From: Halorubrum amylolyticum | GTDB taxonomy: Archaea; Halobacteriota; Halobacteria; Halobacteriales; Haloferacaceae | Length of the DNA stretch: 64,000 nt | NCBI RefSeq assembly: GCF_004114995.1 | Contig: NZ_SDJP01000014.1 | Coordinates: 16,507-80,506, forward strand | Direction of reading: 5' to 3' | Part shown: in pieces, positions 8,713 through 18,021 of the stretch | How positions within the stretch are numbered: the stretch's first letter is position 1 | Layout of the letters: every line of letters starts with the position of its first letter | Notes under the pieces: generated by a model | What the model saw: the letters and a program-made list of their open reading frames with translations, nothing else | Database searches by the model: none | Told to the model about the DNA's origin: nothing | Program-made: the position numbers and the translations under genes

Positions 8713-8720
8713 CGTTTTAA
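8713..8720 (+). promoter_or_regulatory. TATA-like box of proS
   Basis: CGTTTTAA is centred about 30 bases before the proS ATG at 8747, the distance expected for a leaderless or nearly leaderless haloarchaeal transcript. Confidence 0.6.
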
Positions 8721-8746
8721 GCCCGCGACCCACCCTTCACAGGACA

Positions 8747-10222
8747 ATGAGCGACGACGACCAGGAGCTCGGTATCACCGAGTCCAAGTCACACAACACC
8801 GGCGAGTGGTACGCCGAGGTCGTACAGAAGGCGGGGCTGGCGGACTACGGCCCCGAGGGGATGAGCGGGTTCATCGTCACCCGCCCCCGCGCGTACGCCG
8901 TCTGGGAGCGGCTGCAGGGGTTTCTCGACGCGAAGTTCAAGGACACCGGCGTCCAGAACGCCTACTTCCCCCTCTTCATCCCCGAGTCGTACCTCGAACG
9001 CGAGAAGGACATCGTCGAGGGGTTCGACCCGGAGGTCGCGTGGGTGACCGAGGCGGGCAACGAGGAGCTCGAAGAGCGGCTCGCGGTCCGACCCACCTCC
9101 GAGTCGATCATCACCCCGTACATCAGCCAGTGGGTGCGGAGCCACCGCGACCTCCCGCTGCGCGTGAACCAGTGGTGCTCGGTCGTGCGCTGGGAGGCGA
9201 CGGAGACGAAGCCGTTCTTCCGCACGAAGGAGTTCCTCTGGCAGGAGGGCCACACCGCTCACGCGACGAGCGAGGACGCGTGGGAGGAGACGATGACGCG
9301 GCTCGACCAGTACGCCTCCGTCTACGAGGACCTGCTGGCGATGCCCGTCTTGAAGGGGCAAAAGCCGGACCACGACACGTTCCCGGGCGCGGAGACGACG
9401 ACGACCGTCGAGGCGCTGATGCCGGACGGCAAGTCGGTGCAGGCGGGCACCTCCCACCACCTCGGGCAGTCGTTCGCGGAGGCGTTCGACATCACGTTCT
9501 CCGACGAGGACGAGGAGGAGCGGCTCGCACACACCACCTCGTGGGGGCTCTCGTGGCGCGCGCTCGGCGCGCTGATCATGACCCACTCCGACGAGCAGGG
9601 GCTCGTGCTCCCGCCCGGCGTCGCCCCCGAGCAGGTCGCCGTCGTCCCCATCTGGCAGGAGGACACGAAAGACGACGTGTTGGAGTACGCCGAGGGCGTC
9701 GCCGACGACCTCGACGACGCGGGAATCCGCGTCGAACTCGACGACCGCGACGGGCGCAATCCCGGGTTCAAGTTCAACGAACACGAGCTCAACGGCGTCC
9801 CGCTCCGGATCGAGATCGGTCCCCACGAGGTCGAGGACGGCGAGCTCACCCTCGTCCACCGGCCCGACGGCGAGAGCGTCGTTGAGGAGCGCGACGGGGT
9901 CGTCGAGACGGTTCGCGACCACTTCGACGAGGTGTACGCGAAGCTGTACGCCGCCGCCGAGGAGACCCTCGACGGCGAGGTCCGCGAGGCCGACGACCGC
10001 GCCGACATCCTCGGCACGCTCGGCCAGCACGGCGGCTACGTGAAGGCGCCGTGGTGCGGCGACGAGGACTGCGAGGAGCCGATCAAGGAGCCGATGGCCG
10101 CCGAGATCGTGATGGTCCCGTTCGACGACGAGGACCCCCTCGTCGGAGCGGACCACGACGAGACCTGCGCGATCTGCGACGACGACGCCGAGCGGACGGC
10201 GTACTTCGCGAAGTCGTACTGA
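8747..10222 (+). CDS. proS: Prolyl-tRNA synthetase, archaeal/eukaryal type
   Basis: A 491-residue class II aminoacyl-tRNA synthetase that charges tRNA-Pro. Class II motif 2 is visible as FRTKEFLWQEGHTAH, preceded by the TSESIITPYISQW block. The ATP-binding motif 3 region is TSWGLSWRALGALIMTHSD. An anticodon-binding domain follows (QVAVVPIWQ onward). The C-terminal zinc-binding region carries CGDEDCEEP and CAICDD and ends with Tyr (AKSY), characteristic of the archaeal and eukaryotic form. The start at 8747 follows the promoter directly. Confidence 0.98.
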   Translation: MSDDDQELGITESKSHNTGEWYAEVVQKAGLADYGPEGMSGFIVTRPRAYAVWERLQGFLDAKFKDTGVQNAYFPLFIPESYLEREKDIVEGFDPEVAWVTEAGNEELEERLAVRPTSESIITPYISQWVRSHRDLPLRVNQWCSVVRWEATETKPFFRTKEFLWQEGHTAHATSEDAWEETMTRLDQYASVYEDLLAMPVLKGQKPDHDTFPGAETTTTVEALMPDGKSVQAGTSHHLGQSFAEAFDITFSDEDEEERLAHTTSWGLSWRALGALIMTHSDEQGLVLPPGVAPEQVAVVPIWQEDTKDDVLEYAEGVADDLDDAGIRVELDDRDGRNPGFKFNEHELNGVPLRIEIGPHEVEDGELTLVHRPDGESVVEERDGVVETVRDHFDEVYAKLYAAAEETLDGEVREADDRADILGTLGQHGGYVKAPWCGDEDCEEPIKEPMAAEIVMVPFDDEDPLVGADHDETCAICDDDAERTAYFAKSY

Positions 10223-10330
10223 GCCGACCCGGTCGCCCTCGGCGGCGACGCCCCCGGACGCCGGGCGCTTTTCGCCACCTCGCCGCCGTCCCTCGTTTAA
10301 TCCGCGTTGATCCGGCTTAACGGAGATCGG

Positions 10331-10339
10331 TGTATATAG
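10331..10339 (+). promoter_or_regulatory. TATA-like box of the secreted coiled-coil gene
   Basis: TGTATATAG is centred 28 bases upstream of the ATG at 10364, which supports that start and a leaderless transcript. Confidence 0.65.
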
Positions 10340-10363
10340 GGTTACGTCGCGTACCGTCGGGTA

Positions 10364-11578
10364 ATGAACCGATGGATCGCGCTCGTCGCCGTCGCGGTCG
10401 TGCTGGTCGGCGTCGCCGGAATCGCCGCGGCCGGCCCCGTCGGGACGGCCGTCGCGCAGGACGACCCGGTAGCGGCGAACGAGACGGACGGGGGCAGCGA
10501 GACGGCGAACGGGACCGACATCAGTCCGGGCGAGCGCCTCTCCGGCGTGATCGGCGTCCAGCGCGCCGAGATCGCCGGCGAGGTCGAGTCCCGAGCGTTC
10601 GAGGTCGGCCTCAACCGGACGGAGACGCCCGAGGAGCGGGCGGACCTGGTCGCCGACCGGCTGAACCGGACCGAGGAGCGGCTGGCCGAGATCGAGCGGC
10701 GCCAGCGGGAGCTCCGCGAGCGCCGCGACGCCGGCGACCTGAGTCAGGGCGCGTTCGCCGCGCGGATGGCGGAGACGGGCGCCCGGGCCGAGACCGTCAA
10801 ACGCGAGGCGAACCGTAGCGCCGACGTCGCTCGCGAGCTCCCGGAGGCGGCGAGAGCGAACCGGGGGCTCGGCGGGGCGCGGCTCGACGAGCTCCGCGAA
10901 CGGGCGAGCGAGGCGAGCGGCCCCGAGGTCGCGGCCGTCGCCCGCGGCGTCGCCGGCAACGACGCGGGCGGTCCGCTGGCGTCCGGGGGCCGCGGGCCGC
11001 CGGAAGACACGGGCACCGGCCCGAGCGACGGCATGAACAACGGCGTCGACCCGGACGATGGCGACGGGCCGGAGACAGGTGGCGGTCCGGGAGTGGGTGA
11101 GGGAACGCCCGGTAACGGAACGCCCAGTAACGGGACGCCCGGTAACGGAACGCCCGGCCGCGGTAACGGGATGGGCGCCGACGGCGATCCGTCGAACGCG
11201 GCCGATGGCTCTGTGAACGCGACTGACAACTCGACGAACCCGACCGGGAACCCGGCGGACGACACCGGAAACACCACGAGCGAGAGCGGCGGCGACGACG
11301 GAAGAGACGGTTCCGACGGTGGGAGCGCGACACCCCCGCGCGACGATCCGTCCCCGCCCGCCCGTGGGGGAGACAGCGACGGCAACGACGGCACCGGCGA
11401 TAGCGACAACCGTGACAGCAGCGACGGCAGCGACGCCCGCGGCGGCAACGACGGTAACGGCGACAACGACGCCCGCGGCGGCAACGACGGCAACGACGCC
11501 CGCGGCGCCCGCGGCGCCCGCGGCGGCAGCGACAGCAACGACGGCGGACCGAGGGCCGTCGGCAGCGTCCATGGATAG
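10364..11578 (+). CDS. Secreted haloarchaeal protein with coiled coil and low-complexity tail
   Basis: 404 residues. A Sec-type signal peptide (VAVAVVLVGVAGIAAAGPVG) is followed by a helical, charged region at about 55-170 rich in Glu, Arg and Ala, predicted as a coiled coil. The final 190 residues are almost entirely Gly, Asp, Asn, Ser and Thr with short NGTPG and GNDG repeats. NxT/NxS sequons are abundant, so heavy N-glycosylation is possible. It immediately precedes the membrane winged-helix gene on the same strand. Function is unknown; an envelope stalk or sensor partner is an inference. Confidence 0.8.
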   Translation: MNRWIALVAVAVVLVGVAGIAAAGPVGTAVAQDDPVAANETDGGSETANGTDISPGERLSGVIGVQRAEIAGEVESRAFEVGLNRTETPEERADLVADRLNRTEERLAEIERRQRELRERRDAGDLSQGAFAARMAETGARAETVKREANRSADVARELPEAARANRGLGGARLDELRERASEASGPEVAAVARGVAGNDAGGPLASGGRGPPEDTGTGPSDGMNNGVDPDDGDGPETGGGPGVGEGTPGNGTPSNGTPGNGTPGRGNGMGADGDPSNAADGSVNATDNSTNPTGNPADDTGNTTSESGGDDGRDGSDGGSATPPRDDPSPPARGGDSDGNDGTGDSDNRDSSDGSDARGGNDGNGDNDARGGNDGNDARGARGARGGSDSNDGGPRAVGSVHG

Positions 11579-11691
11579 GTCGATATCGGCCCGGCCGCGC
11601 CGCCGGATGACCCCGAGCGGCCGAAACGACGCCCGCGTTTGGGTCGCTCGCCGTCGGAATGCGTCTCGATCTCGCTCGCGAGATGGGAACC

Positions 11692-11699
11692 GATTTATC
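11692..11699 (+). promoter_or_regulatory. TATA-like box that decides the GTG start at 11722
   Basis: GATTTATC is centred 26 bases before the GTG at 11722. An ATG at 11659 lies upstream of this box, so a leaderless transcript would begin at the GTG. The signal peptide follows that codon directly. Confidence 0.6.
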
Positions 11700-11721
11700 C
11701 GAGCCTCGTAACCGTCCGCTC

Positions 11722-12924
11722 GTGCAGCGAACGGTGCTCCTTCTCGTCATCGTCACGGTCGTCGCCAGCGCCGGTCTCGCGTCGGTCGGGGCCGCTCAGG
11801 GCGGTGCGGGCTTCCCGGCCGGCGGCTTCGACCAGATGGACGTCAACCCGGACGACCTCCTGATCGAGGTCTCCGTCGAACCCGACGGCGACGCGGTCTG
11901 GGAAACGCAGTACCGGGTCCGGCTCGCGAGCGACGACGAGGAGCAGGCCTTCGAGGAGCTCCGCGCGGACGTGGAGTCGGACCCGGACGCGTACACGGGG
12001 CGGTTCGGCGAGCGGATGCGCGCGACGGCCGACGCCGCCGAGAACGCGACGGGTCGCGAGATGAACGTCACGAACGTCACGGTGACCGCCGAGCGGCGCG
12101 AGCTCCCGCAGTCGTACGGCGTTCTCACGTACCGGTTCGAGTGGAGCGGCTTCGCGGCCGTCGACGGCGACCGGCTCGTCGTCGGCGACGCGATCGACGC
12201 GCTGTTCCTCGACGAGACCTCGTCGCTCATCGTCTCGTGGGAGGAGGGCTACCGGCTCGGCGACGCGTCGCCGTCGCCGACCGAGACCCGCGACGGCGCG
12301 GTCGTCTGGGAGGGTCCGGTCGACTTCACGGAAGGCGAACCGCGCGTGGCGATCGAGCCGGAGGGCCGCGCCGCCGGTCCGGTCCTGCTCGTGGCGGTCG
12401 GAGCGCTCGTGGCGGCCGTCGCGGCGATCGGGTACCGGCGCCGGCCGTGGGGCGGTTCGGGCTCCGGCCGGTCGTCGGGAGAGCCGGCTGCGACCCCCGG
12501 CGAGCCGGCGGGAGACGCGGCGGACCCGGAGGACGGGGCGGTCGCGGCCGACGCCGACGAGGGAGGCGGCGCGGACGGGACCGGAGGCGGCGCGGACGGG
12601 ACCGGAGGCGCCGCAGACGGGACCGGAGGCGAAGACGATTCCGACGGCGACGAGGGGTCCGGCTCGGCGCCGCCGATCGACGAGGATCTCTTGAGCAACG
12701 AGGAACAGGTGCTCCGGCTCGTCGAGGCCAACGGCGGGCGGATGAAACAGAAGCGGGTCGCCGAGGAGCTCGACTGGACCGCGGCCAAGACGAGTCAGGT
12801 CGTGACGGGGCTCCGCGAGGAGGGCGACCTCGACGGGTTCCGGCTGGGCCGCGAGAACGTCCTCTCGCTGCCCGACTACGACGCCGGGGTCGAGGGCGAC
12901 GCCGGCGACGCCGGCGGTGAGTGA
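11722..12924 (+). CDS. Membrane-anchored protein with extracellular domain and cytoplasmic winged-helix domain
   Basis: 400 residues from GTG. An N-terminal signal peptide (VLLLVIVTVVASAGLASVGA) leads into an extracellular beta-rich domain of about 190 residues (LIEVSVEPDGDAVWETQYRV onward). One membrane helix follows (VLLVAVGALVAAVAAIGYRR), then a Gly/Asp-rich linker with three 7-residue GGADGTG repeats. A C-terminal winged helix ends the protein (SNEEQVLRLVEANGGRMKQK... KTSQVVTGLREEG). The topology is that of a one-component sensor with a tethered DNA-binding domain. It follows the secreted coiled-coil protein but has its own promoter. Confidence 0.85.
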   Translation: MQRTVLLLVIVTVVASAGLASVGAAQGGAGFPAGGFDQMDVNPDDLLIEVSVEPDGDAVWETQYRVRLASDDEEQAFEELRADVESDPDAYTGRFGERMRATADAAENATGREMNVTNVTVTAERRELPQSYGVLTYRFEWSGFAAVDGDRLVVGDAIDALFLDETSSLIVSWEEGYRLGDASPSPTETRDGAVVWEGPVDFTEGEPRVAIEPEGRAAGPVLLVAVGALVAAVAAIGYRRRPWGGSGSGRSSGEPAATPGEPAGDAADPEDGAVAADADEGGGADGTGGGADGTGGAADGTGGEDDSDGDEGSGSAPPIDEDLLSNEEQVLRLVEANGGRMKQKRVAEELDWTAAKTSQVVTGLREEGDLDGFRLGRENVLSLPDYDAGVEGDAGDAGGE

Positions 12925-13014
12925 GACGACGCGGCTCGGTTCACGTCCGCCGTTCGACGCTCTCCCTTTCACTTCGAGAGCCGCACGGTCTCCCGGCGCC
13001 CGCCGGTCGGACGG

Positions 13015-13422
13015 CTATCCCTCTGCCCCGTCCGCGGGCCGGAGGACGACGAGCGGTTCCCCGTCGGTCGCGCGCGCCTCGACGCCGACCGCGACCGAGT
13101 CGCCGACCGCGACGGCGTCGGTTTCGGGGTCGACCCCGTGCAGGACGCCGGTGAGCCGGACCGGTCCGAAGTCGGCGACCGCGTTCACGTACGGGGTGTC
13201 GTCGGCGAACCGCGGTCCGGCGACGTGGACGACGTTGTACGTCTCGACGGTCCCGGTCTCGGCGAGCGGCTCCTCGGAGAGCGCCGTCGACCCGCACTCC
13301 GGGCACACTCGGCGCGGTGGGAGCGACCCGTGGCCCCCCGGGCAGACGAGGGCGTACCCCTCGCCGCCGGCGAGGGCGTCGAGCCACTCGTCGTAGGCCG
13401 CGTTGTCGGCGGGGGAGCTCAT
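13015..13422 (-). CDS. DUF35 Zn-ribbon/OB-fold protein, thiolase partner
   Basis: 135 residues. A CPGGHGSLPPRRVCPECGS rubredoxin-like zinc ribbon near residues 28-46 is followed by an OB-fold (GTVETYNVVHVAGPRF...). This is the acyl-CoA-binding DUF35 architecture. In archaea DUF35 proteins bridge acetoacetyl-CoA thiolase and HMG-CoA synthase and pass acyl-CoA between them. It overlaps the upstream thiolase gene by ATGA, so the partner is clear. No HMG-CoA synthase gene lies in the window. Confidence 0.9.
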   Translation of the reverse strand: MSSPADNAAYDEWLDALAGGEGYALVCPGGHGSLPPRRVCPECGSTALSEEPLAETGTVETYNVVHVAGPRFADDTPYVNAVADFGPVRLTGVLHGVDPETDAVAVGDSVAVGVEARATDGEPLVVLRPADGAEG

Positions 13423-14585
13423 TCCGCCACCTCCAGCACGTGGACGACCGCGCTGGCCACCGTCCCGCCGGCGTTGTGCGCGACCCCCACCTCGGCGTCG
13501 GCGACGTGCTCGCTGTTCGGGTGGTCGCCCCGCAACAGTCTGGTGAGCTCCGCGATCTGCGAGCCGCCGGTCGCGCCGACCGGGTGGCCCTTCGCCTTCA
13601 GCCCGCCCGAGAGGTTCACGGGGAGGTCGCCGTCGGCGGTCGTGATCCCCTCGCGGGCGGCCGCGATCCCCTCGCCGGGGTCGAAGAAGCCGAGCGACTC
13701 CAGCGCGAGCACCTCCGCGATGGTGAAACAGTCGTGGACCTCCGCCACGTCGACGTCGTCGGGACCGACCCCGGCGTCGGCGTAGGCCGCGTCGGCGGCG
13801 TCGTCGGCGGCGGGGGTGCGGGCGAGGTGCTCGCGGTCCGCGAGCGCCATCCGGTCGGTCCCCTGTCCGGTGCCCGTCACCGCGACCGGGGCGTCCACGT
13901 CGTGCTCGGCGGCGTACTCCTCGGAGACGATCACGAGGGCGCTCGCGCCGTCGGTGATCGGGCAGGCGTCGTAGAGGTGGAGCGGCTCGGCGACGGGCGG
14001 GGCGTCGAGCGCCTCCTCGACGGGCACCTCCCGGCGGTACTGGGCGTACTCGTTTTCGAGCGCGTTCTCGTGGTTCTTCGCGGCGATGTGGGCCAGATCG
14101 CGTCGCTCCCCGCCGTAGGCGTCGAAGTAGGCGGTCGCCATCAGCGCGTACGCGCCGGGGAACGTCACTCCCGCCCGCACCTCGAACAGGTCGTCGGCGG
14201 CGATGGCGAGCCCCTCGGTCACCTCGTCGGTCGGGAGGTTGGTCATGCGCTCCATCCCGCCGGCTAACACCACGTCGGCGTCGCCCGCGCGAACGGTCCT
14301 AACCGCCTCGCGGACCGCGACGCCGGCCGAGGCGCACGCCTCCTCGTAGCGGGTCGAGGGACAGCGCACGCCGGCCGCCTCGGCCATCAGCGGCGCCTGA
14401 TGCCCCTGATGCTCTGCGAGCGCGCCCATGAAGTTGCCGTAGTTCAATTCCTCCACGTCCTCGCGGGGGACGCCGGCGTCCTCGAACGCGCGCAGCGCGG
14501 CCGTCGCGAAGAGGTCCCGACCCGTCCGGTCCGGGTGGCTCCCGAAGCGCGTGAGCCCGACTCCGGCGACGCGTACGTCGGTCAT
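13419..14585 (-). CDS. Thiolase (acetyl-CoA acetyltransferase, SCP2-like)
   Basis: 388 residues. The nucleophilic Cys is in YEEACASAGVAV near residue 85, and the catalytic His is in LKAKGHPVGATGGSQ near 340. Both fit the SCP2-type thiolases that condense acetyl-CoA to acetoacetyl-CoA or cleave 3-ketoacyl-CoA. The direct ATGA coupling to a DUF35 protein is the archaeal mevalonate-pathway arrangement. A beta-oxidation role cannot be excluded. Confidence 0.92.
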   Translation of the reverse strand: MTDVRVAGVGLTRFGSHPDRTGRDLFATAALRAFEDAGVPREDVEELNYGNFMGALAEHQGHQAPLMAEAAGVRCPSTRYEEACASAGVAVREAVRTVRAGDADVVLAGGMERMTNLPTDEVTEGLAIAADDLFEVRAGVTFPGAYALMATAYFDAYGGERRDLAHIAAKNHENALENEYAQYRREVPVEEALDAPPVAEPLHLYDACPITDGASALVIVSEEYAAEHDVDAPVAVTGTGQGTDRMALADREHLARTPAADDAADAAYADAGVGPDDVDVAEVHDCFTIAEVLALESLGFFDPGEGIAAAREGITTADGDLPVNLSGGLKAKGHPVGATGGSQIAELTRLLRGDHPNSEHVADAEVGVAHNAGGTVASAVVHVLEVAE

Positions 14586-14712
14586 ACATGAACGATACTC
14601 TGGGATCGGTTTATCCCTGCCGGAAGCGGCGGAGAGCCGCCGACATCGAACCGTCGAGGGGGCCGGAGCGAGCCGAGATACCGCGGATCGTTCGTCGAGG
14701 GACCGCAGATCG

Positions 14713-15465
14713 TTAACCGATGTACCGCAGGTCGTCGTCCGGCACCGCCGGTCCGTCCTGCATCTCCTGGATCTTGCCGACGACCTCCTCCATCTCCTCG
14801 GCGCGGTCCTCGAGGCTCTCGTAGTCGACGGCGAAGTCGAGCCGGTCCGCGAGCACTTCCAGCACCGCGCGGGCGCTCTTCGGGTCGACGAGGTAGCCGC
14901 TCGTCTCGCCCATCAGACAGGCGGCGTCGAAGCCGCGTCGGCCGCCGAGGCCGAGCACGAGCCCGGAGACGCCGACGATGCCGCCGGCGGGCTCGTCCGG
15001 TCGGAACTCGACGCCGACCGCCTCCAGCCCCTCGATGAGGTCACCGTCTGAGACCGCGCCGAGCACGGTGTACTCCTCGACGAGTTCGCCGGTCGGCACG
15101 CCGCCGAGCGCGTACGCGCGCGTCGCGCCGAACGCCTCTGCGACGTCGAGGAACGTCGTGGTGAGCGTGTAGTGGCCCTTGTTCGAGCCAGCCTGGTGGT
15201 CGCCGGTCAACACGAGCAGGTCGGCGCCGTCGGTCTCGACCGCGTGGAACTCCGCGCAGGTCAGCTCCGCGGCCCCGTCCCCGTCGACGTTCACCTGCGG
15301 CGGGAACTCCGTGGTGTAGACGCGGCGAACCAGCTCCCCGTCGAACTCCTCTAACAGGTGCTCGGCCGCGAGCTTCCCCACGTGGCCGACGCCCGGCAGC
15401 CCCTCGATGAGCACCGGGTCGTCGAGCTCCGGCGTCGCGACCTCGTCGATCTCGATATCGTCCAT
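14713..15465 (-). CDS. PAC2-family (proteasome assembly chaperone-like) protein
   Basis: 250 residues. DPVLIEGLPGVGHVGKLAAEHL at the N-terminus and YALGGVPTGELVEE in the middle are hallmarks of the archaeal PAC2/COG2047 proteins. A charged C-terminal helix (RAEEMEEVVGKIQEMQ) is likely a coiled coil. It is last in the L44e-S27e-aIF2alpha-Nop10 cluster, 113 bases after nop10. Its molecular role in archaea is unproven. Confidence 0.9.
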   Translation of the reverse strand: MDDIEIDEVATPELDDPVLIEGLPGVGHVGKLAAEHLLEEFDGELVRRVYTTEFPPQVNVDGDGAAELTCAEFHAVETDGADLLVLTGDHQAGSNKGHYTLTTTFLDVAEAFGATRAYALGGVPTGELVEEYTVLGAVSDGDLIEGLEAVGVEFRPDEPAGGIVGVSGLVLGLGGRRGFDAACLMGETSGYLVDPKSARAVLEVLADRLDFAVDYESLEDRAEEMEEVVGKIQEMQDGPAVPDDDLRYIG

Positions 15466-15577
15466 ACCGGGGTACTCCGGGCGGGGCTCACAAGAGGGTG
15501 GCTATTCCGGCGCTACGCGTGCGGCTCGGGGTCGGCGGTTCGATCCGACATGACGGGCGGCGCGGGCGGACCGCGCG

Positions 15578-15760
15578 CTACTCCGACGCCCGCCGCCGCG
15601 CTCGGCGCCGGTACTCCCCGTAGGGGTCCTCGGGGCCGAACGGCGCCGGCGCGCTGTTCTCGGTCGGACCGTCGCACTCCGGACAGCGGTCGCCGAGCGC
15701 GTACACCGGTCGGTCGTGGGCGGTCTCCCAGTTCGCACAGACGCGGATGTCGGATTTCAC
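15578..15760 (-). CDS. nop10: H/ACA RNP subunit Nop10
   Basis: A 60-residue protein starting at a GTG (MKSDIRVCANWETAHDRPVYALG). Cys8 and the CPEC pair make the small zinc-binding segment, and the Arg-rich C-terminus contacts RNA. Nop10 is a structural part of the box H/ACA pseudouridylation particle. Its place 37 bases after aIF2-alpha is conserved in archaea. Confidence 0.95.
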   Translation of the reverse strand: MKSDIRVCANWETAHDRPVYALGDRCPECDGPTENSAPAPFGPEDPYGEYRRRARRRASE

Positions 15761-15797
15761 GGGTAGGAAAAAGCGGTATGGGACGAACCGCGGGCGA

Positions 15798-16598
15798 CTA
15801 CTCGTCGTCCTCGCGGCGCTCGCGGTGGAACTCGCCGACGCCGCCGGCGGCCTCGATGGCCTCGCGGGCGCGGGCCGCGGCGGCCTCAAGCTGGTCCTCG
15901 GCCGTCTTGTAGTTGGGCGCGCGGACCTTGATCCGGTACTCGGGCGAGCCGACGTAGCCGACCTCGAGGTCGACCCCGTCCGGGATCTCGCCGTTGCCCT
16001 CGGCCGCTTCGAGGGCCGCTTTCACGTCGTCGACGCCGTCGGGAGCCGTGGACTCCAGGTCGACGTAGCCGGTCACGTCGACGTACGGGACCGAGACGTT
16101 GTCGCGGGCGGCCTCGACGACGGCGTCGCGGGCGTCCTCGTCGATGTCGACGGCTTCGAGCGCCTCGTCGCCGCTGATCGCGGCCGCCTCGAAGGCGTCG
16201 TACAGAGAGTCGTACTCGGCGAGCAGCGCGTTGGCGACCGCGGTGTAGCGGTCGTCGTCGACGTCCTCGCCGAGCGCGATCAGCATCCAGTTGTCGGCCT
16301 TCTGCGAGTTCTTCCAGGCCTGTATCTTGTCCTTGCGCTGGTGTTCGTTGACGTCTTTGATCGACAGATCGATCTGGTTCGCCGACTCGTCGACGTCGAG
16401 CACCTTCGCGACGACCGTCTGTCCCTCGCGGACGTGGTCGCGGACGTTCTTGATCCAGCCGGAGGCGACCTCGCTGATGTGACAGAGGCCGCGCTTGTCC
16501 TCGTACTCGTCGAGGTCGACGAACACGCCGAAGTCGGCGATCTCGTCGACGTCGCCGACCACTAACTCGCCGGGTTCGGGCCAGCCGCTGTACTTCAT
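15798..16598 (-). CDS. Translation initiation factor aIF2, alpha subunit
   Basis: 266 residues. An S1 RNA-binding domain at about 8-85 ([20 protein letters not shown], then [16 protein letters not shown]) is followed by a helical domain and the C-terminal alpha-beta domain ([19 protein letters not shown]). With the beta and gamma subunits it carries Met-tRNAi to the ribosome. It is the middle gene of a five-gene translation cluster. Confidence 0.98.
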   Translation of the reverse strand: MKYSGWPEPGELVVGDVDEIADFGVFVDLDEYEDKRGLCHISEVASGWIKNVRDHVREGQTVVAKVLDVDESANQIDLSIKDVNEHQRKDKIQAWKNSQKADNWMLIALGEDVDDDRYTAVANALLAEYDSLYDAFEAAAISGDEALEAVDIDEDARDAVVEAARDNVSVPYVDVTGYVDLESTAPDGVDDVKAALEAAEGNGEIPDGVDLEVGYVGSPEYRIKVRAPNYKTAEDQLEAAAARAREAIEAAGGVGEFHRERREDDE

Positions 16599-16616
16599 AC
16601 GGGGGTAGTGAGGCGG

Positions 16617-16790
16617 TTACCGTGCCTCAACGGTTTCGACGATCTCGCCGTGGAACTCGGCCTCCCCGCCGGTCGGGGTCGCGAGGGTCGTGCCGCAGAC
16701 CGCACACGACACCACGGAGGAGGCGTTGCCGAAGACGACCTGTTCGTTCTCGCAGTCGCCGCAGGCGACGCGGTGGAAGCTTCCCGCCAT
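16617..16790 (-). CDS. rps27e: Ribosomal protein S27e
   Basis: A 57-residue gene that fills the space between L44e and aIF2-alpha. It starts MAGSFHRVACGDCENEQVVF and has a second Cys pair VSCAVCGTT, giving the four-Cys zinc ribbon of S27e. Only 2 bases separate its start from the L44e stop. Confidence 0.96.
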   Translation of the reverse strand: MAGSFHRVACGDCENEQVVFGNASSVVSCAVCGTTLATPTGGEAEFHGEIVETVEAR

Positions 16791-16792
16791 GC

Positions 16793-17074
16793 TTACTCCT
16801 GGAACGTGAGCCGGCCGGCGCGCCAGCCCTCGCGCATGTGGGCCTTGCCGCAGTCGCCGCAGCGGTACTTCAGGTGGGTCTTCTTGGTCGGCTTGTCGCC
16901 ACCGGGCACCTTCGAGTACCCGCCGGCGTTGCCGATCGTCGCGAGCGCGCGGCGTCGCTGGCGCGCGTCGCGTTTCATTCCGGTCGCCCGACCCGATCGA
17001 ACCTTCTCCACCTCGTGCTCCTGATGGGAGTCACAGTGTGGACAGTACGTGTTGAAACGACGTGGCATCTCCAT
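16793..17074 (-). CDS. rpl44e: Ribosomal protein L44e
   Basis: 93 residues: [20 protein letters not shown], Gly/Lys-rich middle [20 protein letters not shown], and the second zinc pair CGDCGKAH. Length and start match the known haloarchaeal L44e, which favours the ATG at 17074 over the one two codons later. It is first in the cluster. Confidence 0.98.
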   Translation of the reverse strand: MEMPRRFNTYCPHCDSHQEHEVEKVRSGRATGMKRDARQRRRALATIGNAGGYSKVPGGDKPTKKTHLKYRCGDCGKAHMREGWRAGRLTFQE

Positions 17075-17109
17075 GGATATCGACCTTGAATCGCGGTTCG
17101 TCGCCGACG

Positions 17110-17117
17110 CTTAAAAC
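17110..17117 (-). promoter_or_regulatory. TATA-like box of the L44e translation cluster
   Basis: Read on the minus strand, GTTTTAAG lies about 39 bases upstream of the L44e ATG; it is the only AT-rich block in the gap and probably drives the whole cluster. Confidence 0.45.
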
Positions 17118-17176
17118 GGGTTTGGTCTGGCTCGCGTGCGGTGGTGCGCCCTCTCGGTCCCCTCTCTCACCGCCTC

Positions 17177-17872
17177 TCACTCCTCCGCCCACTCGGCGAC
17201 CGCGCGCACCGGCGACCCGTCCCCCTCGCGGAGCCGGAGCGGGAAGGCGTACAGCCGGAACCGCGCGGGGAGGTCGTCGAGCCCGCACAGGTTCTCGACG
17301 ATCGGCAGCGAGTCGCTCAGGAGGGCGTCGTGGGCGGGGGTGCCGTCGGGTTCCTCGCCGTCGCTCGCGAGCGATTCGGCGTCTCCCCCCGCGGACGGCG
17401 TCGGGTCCGGACCGAACGCGTCGAGCCCGACTCCGACACCCGCCTCCCGGCAGCGCTCGGCGGCCGCCGCGGTCAGGTGCGGGTGATCGCGGTACCGGTC
17501 GGTGCCCCAGTGCGACGCCCACCCGGTGCGGAGAACGAGGAGGTCGACTTCGGGGTCGAGGGCGGTCGGCTCGGGGAGCGCCTCGGGCGCGATCGGCTCC
17601 CGCGGCTCCGCGGGGCGGCAGTCGACGAGGCGAGCGTCGAACGCGAACGATCCGACGCCGCACTCGTCGATCGCCTCGCCCTCCGGGAGCGTGTGGCGCG
17701 GCGCGTCGACGTGGGTTCCCGCGTGCGTCCCGGTCCGGAGTTCGCCCGTCGCGTAGCCGTCGTCCTCGTGGGTCGCGTCGGGCGCGAGCGTCACGTCGGG
17801 GTCGCCCGGATACGTCGGCATCCCCGTCTCGATCGGCCGCGAGAGGTTGCGGAACACGGTGGTCCCTGACAC
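17177..17872 (-). CDS. Cyclase/kynurenine-formamidase-like metal hydrolase
   Basis: 231 residues. The family's metal motif is intact as HAGTHVDAPRH near residue 49, with a following DLLVLRTGWASHWGTD block and a C-terminal LPARFRLYAFPLRL. The family includes KynB formamidases and polyketide-type cyclases with two metal ions. An Asp/Ser/Glu-rich insert (about 155-180) is unusual. The true substrate is unknown. Confidence 0.88.
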   Translation of the reverse strand: MSGTTVFRNLSRPIETGMPTYPGDPDVTLAPDATHEDDGYATGELRTGTHAGTHVDAPRHTLPEGEAIDECGVGSFAFDARLVDCRPAEPREPIAPEALPEPTALDPEVDLLVLRTGWASHWGTDRYRDHPHLTAAAAERCREAGVGVGLDAFGPDPTPSAGGDAESLASDGEEPDGTPAHDALLSDSLPIVENLCGLDDLPARFRLYAFPLRLREGDGSPVRAVAEWAEE

Positions 17873-18021
17873 TGCCGACGGTTAAAGGCCGGCGGAGGCG
17901 CGGTCGTCTCGACCTCGACCGTCGGGCCCCGGTTCGTCGGGCGCTTCGAGGAGATATATAGCGGAACAGAGGCCGATTGATCGGTGTGTTAAAATATTAC
18001 GCGACACGGATAGACTCACGG

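Noticed and set aside
8789..11572. A 927-codon open frame on the minus strand with Val/Ala-rich content
   Set aside because: It is the antisense of proS and of the secreted coiled-coil gene. Its length comes from high GC and simple Gly/Asp repeats on the other strand.
14713..17074. The L44e-S27e-aIF2alpha-Nop10-PAC2 gene order as a novelty
   Set aside because: This order is long established in archaea; it confirms identity but is not new.
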